Shown one piece after another: positions 50,040 through 60,431 of a stretch of DNA of 64,000 nucleotides (its first letter is position 1; every line of letters begins with the position of its first letter). A program made the position numbers and the translations under genes. This DNA is from Corythucha ciliata (lineage: Eukaryota; Arthropoda; Insecta; Hemiptera; Tingidae), in NCBI GenBank assembly GCA_038030265.1, contig CM075941.1, forward strand, positions 15,810,001 through 15,874,000. Reading direction: 5' to 3'. The notes under the pieces are model-generated. The model had not been told where the DNA came from. It did no database searches and saw only the letters and a list, made by a program, of their open reading frames with translations.

Positions 50040-50630
50040 CGCACACAATATTGAGGCCAATATTGAGGGCAAATTCCCCCTCTACAGCTCCATTTTCACG
50101 CATAGACCACAACTAAAATAAAATAATAATGACTACACTTAAAATAAAATAATAATGACAATAAATTATGTTTCGTATCAACATCCTGAAATACCACCCC
50201 CCTCACCCAATTGTCCTTGAAATTGGAAAACCAGCCTCGAATTCCAAAAACGACTTCTGCAGCCGGCCATTGAGGGTGACTTTTTTTTCAGGTCAAAAGT
50301 CATAATTTTCTCTCTCTCTTCTCATTCACAAAAGTCAGGGTCGTAACTTGGAATTTGCTCGGATTGGTATGGAGAGGCAAATTTTATGGAAGGGGGTGCA
50401 ATATTTCGATAAATATGCATCCCATTCACTCAAATCAGATCGTTTTCCCCATCAGACGACGAGCCAACACCTTCAACCTGTCCCCATTCAACCGTATCAC
50501 TATAGTGGTAGGTGGTATTTTTGTTGCCGGCAAACCAATTTTGTAGGGTGGCCCAATTCAGAGAACGATTATGATGATGGTATTTCGCAGTAAAAGCGTA
50601 TTTCAGCTGATTGATGTGGTTGATTAAATT
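50040..50630. other. 3' flank of zinc-finger ORF
   Basis: Two near-identical AAAATAAAATAATAATGAC repeats at about 50114 and 50142. No further gene seen. Confidence 0.4.
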
Positions 50631-50639
50631 AAAAAAGAA

Positions 50640-51400
50640 TTTCTAGAGTATTGCGAATCTGCAGATTTCACCTCTTTCAACAAAAAATTTCTCACGTTTA
50701 GGAATACATTACACAGGTTTGACACTTTTGAAATCCAGATTTTGTGGATCATTGTTCACAAAAACCAGTATCACGCGTTTTGATCCGCTTGTTAGGCATT
50801 TTCGAAGTCAAAATAGAGTTCAAGCATTGGGCTGCACTCACAGAGTCCAATTTCGCCACTTTGGCTAAAATACAATACCCGAATTTCGTCTCTGGCACTG
50901 TGTGAAAAGCAATTCGCCATTTCGACTTTTTCTAATCGTAAGAACCAAACCCATGGATCTGACACGTCGGAATCAATTTCACAGGATCACAGGGGTTGCC
51001 TCCCTCCCCCCCCCCCGCCAAACATCATAATTTGTTTTCCAAAGTTGAAATTTCCATCCAGCCAAAGCAAGTACAAACCATCGTGTTCATTCATTTAAAT
51101 GAGCAATTTCACGGGTCTGGTTTCTTTCAAAAACAAAATTTCACAGCCCTAAAGCATTTTCACGGAGTTGGCTTTTTTTCAAGCCAATCTTGCCGGGCTG
51201 TCTCAAAACAAATGTCACCATGTTGGCCCATTCAAAAAGCAATTTCGCGAGGTTGGCTAATTTCAAAAAGCCATTTCAGGGATCGGGAACTTTTCAAAAA
51301 TGGAATTTCGCAGGGTTGGTTCATTCAGAAAGCATTTTCGCGAAGCTCTCTCGCGTAAAAAAGCAATTTTACTGATTTCACTGCATTAGAAACGAAAGGT
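50640..51400 (+). repeat. Family B repeat block
   Basis: TTCAAAAAGCAATTTCGCGAGG-like units about every 30-32 bp, clearest from 51100 to 51360. The two overlapping open frames here are composed of the repeat. Confidence 0.75.
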
Positions 51401-51749
51401 GCGTTTACACGGTTCAATCTCATGGCACAATTTCATTGATTCAATCAAATTGAAGCGCGTAAAACATATTTTCCATGATATTAGGGAGTTATTAATAGTT
51501 GAAAACCGGTTCGGAAAAATAAACACTGTGAACGAGACGTTTTCTTTAATCCAACCAACTCCTGTGTCTTGGACGTTCACGTCATCGCTTCTCGAGGTGG
51601 TATTAGGGAGTTATTGTATAGCCGTCTGACGCTTGACGTTAACGGTTATGTGACGTCACCATAAGCGTAGCCATTTGAGTCGGTGGAAAAAGAGTTATTG
51701 GAAATAGTTGTACTAAAATATGAACACATGGTATTTTTAGACGACGGAC

Positions 51750-51801
51750 TTTTAGACGACCCTTGTCTTAGGACTTTTCCTAAGGCAAGAGTCGTCTAAA
51801 A
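51750..51801. repeat. Hairpin at the left border of a tRNA unit
   Basis: Arms of 24 bp (51750-51773 and 51778-51801) pair at 22 positions around a four-base loop. The right arm plus the following CAATTAATTAATT recurs as a direct repeat at about 52153-52205, so the tRNA unit at 51885-52033 lies between two copies of a ~50-bp direct repeat. Confidence 0.7.
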
Positions 51802-51937
51802 TTCAATTAATTAATTAATTAATTACTGTATATATACAAAGAAAAGAATAATAATGTTAAACGTGCACTGACCCGATGGGTGCGTTTGAGTTCCGAGAGG
51901 GAGTTTCTCTTTGGTGGGGTTCGCTCTTAGCGTGAGC

Positions 51938-52012
51938 CTCTCAGGCTAGCTCAGCGGTAGAGCGCCTGGCGCGAAACTAGGAAGTCGTGGGTTCGAATAC
52001 CACCTTGGGAGC
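51938..52012 (+). tRNA. tRNA-like gene, anticodon loop atypical
   Basis: The acceptor arms CTCTCAG and TTGGGAG pair over seven positions with wobbles. D arm GCTC/GAGC, anticodon stem CCTGG/CTAGG and T arm GTGGG/CCAC are present, and the A and B boxes are recognisable (TAGCTCAGCGG, GGTTCGAATAC). The loop CGCGAAA would place CGA (Ser) as anticodon, but the invariant T33 is G and two extra bases lie between acceptor and D arm. T6 follows at 52015-52020. Inverted 13-mers TTTGAGTTCCGAG (51885-51897) and its complement (52021-52033) flank it. Probably a tRNA-derived repeat. Confidence 0.5.
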
Positions 52013-52251
52013 AATTTTTTCTCGGAACTCAAAACAAGTAAAAATAGTAAGAATTCAGCTTCAATAAAATTCAATTCTTTATTTCCAGCCTCCCCACTCC
52101 CTCTAATTCACAGGCGTGACTATGGTGGTGCGGTGAGGGGGGATTAATCCATTGAAAAAGTCCTAAGACAAGGGTCGTCTAAAATTCAATTAATTAAATA
52201 ATTGCTGGACATATAAAAATAATAAAATATGCCTCCTGCGGAATGAAGAGC

Positions 52252-52523
52252 GCCTCGATGGTGTAATGGATACAATGCTCGCTTCGCAACCCAGCGGGCC
52301 TGGGTTCGAATCCAGCCATACAAGGCTGCGGCGAGCTGTGACACGGCACACTCGGCTTCGTGTGGGCGTTCCCGGCGATGTGCTTTCAACAAACCGCGGA
52401 CCGACCGAAACGCCCGCGTAATACGGGTGTGAAGTGCACAGTTAGATCTGGGTATGGCGTAGGACCCCAAGAGAGGCTTAGGCCCCTGCCGGGTTCAAAG
52501 CCCGGCGTCCCCGACAAAAAAAA
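52252..52523 (+). mobile_element. tRNA-derived SINE
   Basis: The head at 52252-52326 has tRNA-like ends (GCCT/AGGC), A box TGGTGTAATGG and B box GGTTCGAATCC. A body of about 180 bp follows, including a second T-arm-like hairpin GCCGGGTTCAAAGCCCGGC (about 52491-52509), and it ends in an A8 tail at 52516-52523. GCGCCTC occurs at both borders (52250-52256, 52526-52532), possibly part of a short target duplication. Unlike the other tRNA units it has no T-run after the tRNA portion. Confidence 0.65.
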
Positions 52524-52619
52524 GGGCGCCTCAGCGCAGTGGCGGAGGGGGACCTTTTATGCCCCACGGCTAGCACTGCGATTGTAACCGTCAGCATTGG
52601 GTATTTAGTAACCGAAATC

Positions 52620-53570
52620 CGGGAAATTACTTTTTTATTGAGTGAAACCAGTTAAAAACGGTTCTTAGTGAGAAAAATCGGCGTAATCGGTCTCTGAAAT
52701 ACGCCACCCAGAGAAATTGGTGTACTGGCAAACAAAATTCTCGAAATTACCTGTTCATAAAATTGACAGTCTCCTACTGAAATTGACAATTTTCTCGTAA
52801 AATTGACAATTCCTTCATAAAATTGACAAATTTCTTCATAAAATTGACAATTTCCTCATAAAATTGACAATTTCCCCATAAAATTGACTATTTACACTTA
52901 AAATTGATAATTTCTTTGTTAATACTATACATACTAAAAATAATAAGTTTAAAGCCGAAATAAACGATCACTAATTACTGTATTAACAATAGTAGCCGAA
53001 AGGGCAATTGCCCATCGAGTCATGGGGAAAAATTAATAAATTCCAAGGACCAAAAATAAAACTATTGGAGATAAGTTACAATTTCCTCGTGAAATTGACA
53101 ATTTCCACGTCAAATTGACGATTTCTCCTTCAAATTGACAAGTTTTTAATTAAATTGAAATACAATGCGCTAATAAAGTGTCACTTTGCTGCTAAAAATG
53201 GCAATTTCCTCGTGAAACTAACAATATCGTCCTACATTAACGATTCCCGGAAAATTTACGATTTTCTCTTGAAATTCACGATTTCCCATTCGAACTAACA
53301 AACAATTTCCTTACAAAATTTTAAAATCATTCAAAAAGGGCAATTCCCTCGTTATCTTGACAATTCCTCGTACAATTTGTCATTTTCTTTATAAAATTGA
53401 CTATTTCCATATTAAACTGACGATGTGCTCATTAAAATTGTCACCTTTTAGACTGAACATTTCCTCATATAATCAACAATTATGCACATAAGCTTACGAT
53501 TTCTAATAAAATTGAAGGTTTTCTCATATAACAGACAATTTCGTCATGAATTGACAATTTTTTTGTGAAA
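52620..53570 (+). repeat. Family D ~20-bp repeat array
   Basis: AAATTGACAATTTCCTCATA units, most regular at 52790-52880 (20-21 bp period), decaying to both sides. A non-repetitive gap lies at about 52920-53060. Confidence 0.85.
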
Positions 53571-54033
53571 CCGACGAGTTTTTTCACAAGATAGACAATA
53601 GGTCACCATAACATTGCTCTTCGTGAAGAATTTTAACAGATCTATTTGTTGCCCTTGACGCGGCATTTCGCGTAAATTCACGTGAGTGTTTTCTCCGAAT
53701 GTTGCGTTTTGCCCACCGTGGGACATTTTGCGTAGTTTACTCGTTGGGCCGCTGCCTTTTAATAGATTTTTTTCCTCGCAATGTGACGTTTCGTTCAAAG
53801 TTTGCCCTTGGTGTGACCTTTTGCTTAAATTTTGCCCTAGACGAGGTGGCGTTCAACGTTAATTTTCCCCTCATCAGTGAGGCCATTTGTGAGAGTTTTC
53901 CCCTTAACTTCACATGTCGCGTCTCACGAGAACCTGTGGCCCTGGGGCCTCTGAGAAAATGATCCTAAAAGTAGAGGTGATCACCCCTTACTCGAAGGGA
54001 TTTTGGGGGAGATTTTGATGATATTTTTTTGTC

Positions 54034-54181
54034 TAATAGCTTTCCCCATTTGCTCAAAATTCTGCAACGGGGCTATTCATTTCCACCCGTCTTCTCCACT
54101 AACATATGATTTAATTCAGTGAAGACGGGTGGAAATGAACTGCCCAAATGCAGAATTTTGTGCAAATGGGGAACGCTATTA
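54034..54181. mobile_element. MITE with ~60-bp terminal inverted repeats
   Basis: TAATAGCTTTCCCCATTTG at 54034 is mirrored by CAAATGGGGAACGCTATTA ending at 54181. Pairing continues inward through AAAATTCTGCA and TTCATTTCCACCCGTCTTC to a short AT-rich centre. The element is therefore almost entirely palindromic (148 bp). Related copy at 16109. Confidence 0.85.
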
Positions 54182-54439
54182 GTGACCTCGACCCCAAGGG
54201 AGGGGCCATGGCCCCTGTGGCCCCTCCCTTACATCCGCTACTGCCCCAGGAAATGTCTGGCGATCTCAGAAATGTCATCTCCTAGAGCATAAAAAACGTC
54301 CTGCGCAGGCGCCAGACACGATCAGATGATCCGGATTTTTCCTACGGTGGGTTCCCAGAATAGTTTTGTGTCAGCTGACTCATCACTGATCTGAGAGAAA
54401 CTCACTGTGCCTCTAAAAGGCTGGGCATTTTAAGCCTTG

Positions 54440-55230
54440 GGAAAACTGCCCATATTTAGCCGCGGAAAATTGTCGATTTTGAACCGCCGAGAACTGTAGA
54501 TTTTAATGGCTGTGCATGGCTACGTGTGGCCATTAGCAGCTGAATCAACACTGACCTGAGGTGAAGAAACTAACTAATTCTCGGTCTAAATTTTTGTCAA
54601 ACAAAAGGGGCGAGAGTTGTGTGAAAAAAAGATAAGTCGGAAGGGGGGAGGTACGGTTTTATATCGTAATTATCCGAAGTTTCTCAATAATGCTTTGGAA
54701 AACTAAAATTTTAAGCCGCAAAAATTGTCGCAATTAAGATGTGAAAAACGGTCGATTTAACCCGCTGGAAATTGTCGACCTTAACTGCCACTTTGTGGCT
54801 ATTTGTATTTATAGCTATTTGAACACTCACCTGATGGCCGAGGGGGGGTAACTCGGTATTCCTCAACAAAATGTCAGTTTTATGACCGGGAGAATCGTCA
54901 CTTTTTAGCCTCGATATATTGACTATTTCGAGTCAATTGATTCCAGCTGCCGAAAACTATAAGCCGCTGGAAACAGTCGATTTTGTGGTCATTTATGGCC
55001 TGAGGAAAACTAGCTATGCCTCGGAAAACTGCTAATGGAATTAACGCCACAAAACCTGTCAACATCAAGCCGTGAAAAATTTTTGTTTTCAAGCCACGGA
55101 AAACTTTCGATTTTAGGCAATGGAAAACTTTCGTTTTTCAGCCGCTGCAACACTGTCGAAAACGGCAGAATCCGTAAGATTTTCGATTGCAGGCCGTGAA
55201 AAACTGTCGAAGACGGAAACAGTCTGTTTC
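54440..55230 (+). repeat. Family F ~22-24-bp repeat block
   Basis: GGAAAACTGTCGATTTTAAG-type units with CCGC spacers, drifting, on both sides of the duplicated segment at 54566-54693. Confidence 0.65.
54566..54693 (+). repeat. Direct duplication, copy 1
   Basis: CTAACTAATTCTCG, GGGGCGAGAGTTGTGTGAA and TATCGTAATTATCCGAAG occur here and, in the same order and orientation, at about 56276-56403 (copy 2), 1.7 kb downstream. The copies differ by a few substitutions and small indels over about 128 bp. No terminal repeats were found; probably a dispersed repeat. Confidence 0.8.
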
Positions 55231-56740
55231 AAGATATTTATTATGATCGTTCTTCTAGGTGAATAGAAAATAGTGAGGCTGAAATCGCCAAATTTTACGT
55301 ATTCATAAATCATGGTTCTGATAGCCAGCTTTTTTGGAGTTGCGAGCTGTCTTTGAGGACATTTTGAAGTTGGAAACGGTCCCAAGAGGGGGCTCCTGGT
55401 GCTGAACTATCGGTTGTTTCTCAATCTCAGCAATTCTCATAATGCCCTACATTTGTTGCTGAAACTCAGTGTCCGATGGTTCCAGAGCCTCATGCGCCCT
55501 AAATCATTTATCGTGACGTGATTATGATGATAAATAATTTTGAATCTTTATCCGAACAAACGACTTCTGACCGTATGAGCAATTTCCGAGGCAAAAAAAA
55601 AACCGTCATAAACCGGGTGGTGATGGGAATCTGTTTTTGCGGTGACGATAGGGGAAGGAACCCACAGAGAACGCAGCGTCCAAATATAGTCGAATAAACG
55701 TGTTTCTCCAGCACTTTTTTTTCCCCCCATTATTTTCATCTCCCGCTGGTTATTCATCAACAGGCGTGTCCCTCGGCACCCTGCGAATGCATCGAATAAA
55801 GCGATTTTTCTTCCAGATAGTTGTCTTTTTCAAAAGAAGCTCACAGTCTTGTTTTATCCCTTTTCAAGAGAGTCCAAAACAAGTTTTTATTCATTTATTT
55901 ATTTTGCACATAAATAAAAGAATTAACAACTCGTTCAGCCGGTAACCTTTCCGTTTTTAGCGTCCTTTTTCCTTTTCTTTTTGTTTATTTTCAGCAGAGA
56001 TTTGAAATCAAAGCCCGGGCAATTACCGCAGAGAAGCGTGAAAGGTTCATGGCTCATCCAGCACTCCCCCTTTCACCCCCACCCCGCGACATTCAATCCG
56101 ATTTTTACGGGAGACACTCGTTATTTTGTATGAATCTTGACAGATTTTTTGACTCAAATAGAGGAAAACAAGACCAAACATGCCAAGGCGACTCTTCAGA
56201 AGGAGGAGGAGGGGGGAGGGGCTAAAAGGATGCAGAAAAAGAGTGTCAAGGGTTTTCCTCCGATTTTCCGACAAAACAACTAACTAATTCTCGTTCTAAC
56301 TTTTTGGTAAACAAAGGGGCGAGAGTTGTGTGAACAAAGGATATAAGTCGGAAAGGGGGAGGTACGATTTTATATCGTAATTATCCGAAGTTTCTCAATA
56401 ATGACTGTTTGCTTAAGGAGTTTTTCTAAAGATAGTCATTCCCCTCCTCTCCCACTAACAGTATTTCCCTTTTTTCACGAATAATAGACGTTATAAGCGC
56501 AACCTTGTCCCTCTCTCTCATACACAAGCTCGAAAAAGAAAGAAAGGAAAAGAGAAATAGGACGGGTCGTAATTAAAATCTTGGTTGAGCAAGTTTTTTT
56601 TTTATTTTTTTTTTATTCAATGAAGGAGGAAAAAATACAAATCTGGGAATCAGGTGGGGACGCCGCGGAAAGGGACGCGCGCGTCTATACCAAGTGGCGG
56701 GGTTCCGAAGGTTCAGCAATCCCACTTTTTCTGTCTAAAC
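55230..56740. other. Gene-free interval upstream of the OBP gene
   Basis: Includes duplication copy 2 (about 56276-56403) and homopolymer tracts. No gene supported. Confidence 0.45.
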
Positions 56741-56750
56741 CATAAAACTT

Positions 56751-56758
56751 TATAAAAA
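56751..56758 (+). promoter_or_regulatory. Candidate TATA box of the OBP gene
   Basis: TATAAAAA lies about 115 bp upstream of the OBP start codon, leaving room for transcription to begin near 56780-56795. Placement and sequence fit a TATA element; no start site is proven. Confidence 0.4.
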
Positions 56759-56864
56759 GATTGTTTTCCTTGTTTTCCAAGGCTTAAAGAAATCGGCAGT
56801 TGGCGACTACAAATCGTCGTGAAGGTGCAGTGTCGGTGAATAAGAATATAAAACAACGATCGTC

Positions 56865-58122
56865 ATGTTTTGGAAGGGCTGTTTGTTGATGCTGCTGGTA
56901 AATTAAATACAAAATTGTTGTAACTCGTGATTTTTTTTCGGTGTTTTTTTTTTTTTTTTTTTGTTATTTCGCGTAGGCCGTAGCGGCGGTGCATGCCCAA
57001 CAACAGGAACCTGAAGAGTGCAGGACTCCTCCACCCAACTGGCCGAAGGTACACACATATCACCCCCCTCAACCCTGACGTTTGTTGTCTTTAAATGAAT
57101 TTTGAATAATTTCAGAAACCACCTCAATGTTGCGACGTTCCTTTTCCCCTGGAGGGCATGAAAAAACAATTTGGAAACTGCGTGAAACAAAACGGTGGAC
57201 CTACGTCCGCCGTTCCTACCGGTAGGGCGTAACGACAAGAGAAATATCTCGGAAAATATTTAATTAATTTTTGTTTGTCAATTTCAATAGCAAAGGCCCT
57301 GGCTGACGCTCGAATGGTAAGTTTTTTAATATTCAATTTCCTTTTATTTAAATCGCTAAAATTTACTATTTTATTTGTTAGTGCCTGGAAGAATGTGTGT
57401 ACAAAGGAGCCGGACTCAAGGTGGGTGACACGTGAACACAATCTCCGATGGGTTTGATTTTTAAAACTGTCGTTTGTTTGAGTAGAAACAAAAGGGACTC
57501 GACTCTGGAACAATAGGCGACGAATTTAGGAAAACTCTGGGAAATAAAAAAGAATGGACGGCTCCTGTTGACAAAGCCATTAAATCTTGCATGGGTGCAG
57601 TTGGTAAGTTTATTTTAAGTAAAACAAACGTAACGTCACTGCAATGGTTGTGTTTATTTTATTTTATTTTTCAGGTAAATTCAAGGTGGATACCCAGTGT
57701 GACTCAATTCCTTTAGAATTTTCCCATTGTGTCATGCGTGAACTTTTCTTGAACTGCCCCAGCAAACAATGGAAAAATAGTAAGTCGTTTTTTGTTGAAT
57801 TTTTGTCGCACTCCCGCGATTTTGACCTTGTGAAAAAAAATCGTGTCCTAAATTCACTCAACTGTAACTTGTGGTCCAATGTCCAATATCGAATTGTTTC
57901 CTGTATTGCACGCAAAAAAAATACCCTCCCTCCCACACACATTCAAGGTCTGGTTCAAGACTGCCCCCCCCCCCCCAAGATTTATTGAGCTGGTAATCAT
58001 CGGCTTTAATAATTTTTTTAGCCGCTGAGTGCAATTTGGTGAAAGGAAGAATGCAAATCTGCCCCAACATTCCACCGCCACCGCCTCCAGCCCCTCAACA
58101 GCCGCCACCTAGACGCGCGTGA
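56865..58122 (+). CDS. Odorant-binding protein, Plus-C-like (12 cysteines)
   Basis: Eight exons with GT-AG introns and consistent phases: 56865-56897, 56977-57048, 57116-57221, 57291-57316, 57382-57420, 57486-57603, 57675-57779, 58022-58122. They encode 199 residues. Residues 1-18 form a secretion signal ending in VHA. The mature protein has 12 cysteines (26, 40, 41, 57, 80, 84, 127, 140, 150, 159, 170, 180), including the OBP spacings C-x3-C (80/84) and C-x8-C (150/159). The CC pair followed by a Pro (CCDVP) and extra cysteines fit the Plus-C subclass. OBPs are small secreted carriers of hydrophobic ligands in sensillar lymph and other fluids. The C-terminus is unusual: a proline-rich tail (IPPPPPPAPQQPPPRRA) encoded in the last exon. 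Introns are short, unlike ASPP. An intron C-run sits just before exon 8. Confidence 0.88.
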
Positions 58123-58221
58123 TCTTGATCCTCTATTGAACAACGAGACTCTTACCTACCTGCAATGCGCTCCATTTCATCAACTTTTTTTTTCTAAATT
58201 TTTTACTCTCTTCTTCCTAAA

Positions 58222-58227
58222 AATAAA
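58222..58227 (+). promoter_or_regulatory. Candidate OBP polyadenylation signal
   Basis: AATAAA about 100 bp after the OBP stop codon, in an A-rich stretch. Confidence 0.5.
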
Positions 58228-58239
58228 CAAAACAAAAAA

Positions 58240-59940
58240 AATTAAAAAAGTTTTAGTTTCATTCAAACTGCAACAACACACCCCTTGAAAGGGAAGAAGG
58301 GGACGGCACAATCGCTCTGAAACGGGAAAGATCAATATCGACGAGGGGCGGAAAACGGGCAGTAGGCTTCTAGGAGCACACCGTTTTCTCTCCCTCACAA
58401 CCCGCCTCTCTGTTTTTTTTTTTTTTTTTTTTCAAGAACCCACGGAGGCGGCGTTCAGCGGTGATCCTTAAACATACACCGCCTCCACAGTCTGCGACTC
58501 TCTCTCTCTCTTAGTGGTGAACAGGGGGGAAAAAGAATGCGTTCTTTGTTCGAACGCGCGTTCTAATAATTTAATTTTTATGTACGCGAAAATTAAGAAG
58601 GCGGCGGTGGAGAGTAAAAACGGTATGAAAAGAATGCGGCAAGTACGTGCGTGGGCAAGTGTTCGAGTGACGAGGGGCGATATTCGAATGGAATTTTATT
58701 AACTCGGCGGGCCGGTTTATACGGCTTAAAAAGGATTAAACCTGAAGAAAGACTAAAAGGTAACACGATTTATCATTAGCCTTGAACCTCCCCCCCTCCC
58801 TACTACCACCACCAGACACAAAAAATTGAGGAAGTCTTTGGCTCACGCCACCATATGGTTAAAACAGATCCCAGCAGCCAGCAGCCCCTACTGGTGGGAA
58901 TTTGACTATCAAAAGTAGAACAGGAACAATCGATATAGTACCAAAAAAAGATTAAGAAGGGGCGAGGGGGGTCTGTCCCTACCTCAATATGATTTAAATT
59001 GAACTTCGAATATATCGACAGGAAAAAAAGCGTTTTGCGATAAAAATAGAACACAATTATTTTACGGTGCCTTAATTGGATTCTTAAGGGCCCCCTCTTT
59101 TTTTTTCTTCTCGTGTGCTCATGTTATGAAGACACGGACGTCGATTGGGAAAAAAGCGTTCAGCTGATGGTAGTCAATATAGAGGGGCCATCACCCAAGC
59201 ATTTTGACCGTTTTCTGACGTCTTTCTTCCAAAGTTCAACGTTATTTATGTATGGTGCCACGGAAAAATTGAAAGACATGAATCCTGGTTTCAGCCCAAT
59301 ATGGCACGTTTCCCCCTCCCACCTCATCACACAGTCAGTGCATATCTCGTGTACGAATGAACTGATGGAGCAACAGCAAAGGACAGGGTTTGACAGAATC
59401 TTCGGTGGAAGGGGGGAGGGGGTACCTTCGAAGTGATAGCGACAGACATTGACATTACTATACCAACGACGAATCAATGCTTGAAAATGTGCGGTATCGC
59501 TGGATGGAAGCAGATGAACGTTTGCACAGTCACGGGGCTCAACCACAGCCCCCCCCCCCAGACATTAAAACCACAGACGTGAGCTATGCAGCCACCGGCT
59601 ACATCCCTCAGTTTTTGTGGCCTAACAGTTTAGCTTATTGAGGGAGGCATCTAGAAGCCATCAACCAAGAATCGATAGTTTTCCGAAAATTTGGCGGTCA
59701 ACAGGCTCAGCTTTTCCGCTTAAGGGAACAAATGCCTCTAGAGCCATTAGATACCGATTTTCCATAAATTCATGGCACAACGGCCTCTAAAGCCACCGGG
59801 TACTGATTGTCCACAAAAGGACACACATTCTTTTTGCCCCCAAAAGGCACATAGACCACCAATGGTATGAGTAGAGGGGGGGGGGGACTCGACTGTGCCT
59901 CAGTACAGTGATGCATTAGGTAATGCCCTGGCTCCCCCTT
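58240..59940. other. Gene-free interval
   Basis: A 107-codon frame at 59113-59436 and its 128-codon antisense partner have no recognisable domain. Three diverged units like GCCTCTAGAGCCATTAGATA lie at about 59648-59815. G/C runs occur near 59549 and 59876. Confidence 0.45.
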
Positions 59941-60430
59941 CGAATTTTTGTGGTTCTGGCTCCGAGAAGACCAAGTTCACGGTAGTAACCCCCGCTTAAA
60001 ATTGAAATTTCCAAGGTGTTGGCTAATTATGAAGAGCAATTTCACGGATCTGGCTCCTATGAATAAAATATTCAGTGGGTTTGGCCACTTCAAAACCCAA
60101 AAAATAATCTTGTGGATTATTGGCACTCACAGAACCCAATTCCTCGCGTTTTGTTCAATAAAAAAAAAACCAATCATTGACTCCCTAAAAGTCCAATGTT
60201 GCAGGGCTGACACACGAAGTACACGCGTTAAAAATGGCCTGGGTGTTGGCTCATTTTAAGTAGCGAATACGTGAGTCTGGCTATTTTTTAAAACAAAATT
60301 TCCCAAGGGTTGAACCATTCAAAACCAATTTTGGATTCGCTTGCCAAAGAAAGAAATTTCGCGAGTGTGGCCAACACCAATTTTGCAGGTTTTTCGTGCC
60401 AAATAGACCATTTCCGAAGGTTTAACTCAC
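59940..60430 (+). repeat. Family B repeat block
   Basis: GGCTCCTATGAATAAAATAT and CACTTCAAAACCCAA-like units at about 30-35 bp spacing. It abuts the 5' truncation point of the non-LTR retrotransposon. Confidence 0.6.
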
Positions 60431-60431
60431 T

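Larger units (their letters stand above)
52537..54243. mobile_element. Candidate hAT-like element carrying family D
   Basis: Left end CAGTGGCGGAGGGGG and right end, inverted, CAGTAGCGGATGTAAGGGAGGGG are similar and enclose the family D array. The adjacent octamers match at only five of eight positions, so boundaries are provisional. A MITE at 54034-54181 lies inside near the right end. Confidence 0.45.

Noticed and set aside
49442..50044. 200-codon minus-strand frame
   Set aside because: Antisense shadow of the zinc-finger repeats; periodic because the plus-strand fingers are.
59113..59546. Pair of 107- and 128-codon frames
   Set aside because: No recognisable motif on either strand; left as an unassigned interval.
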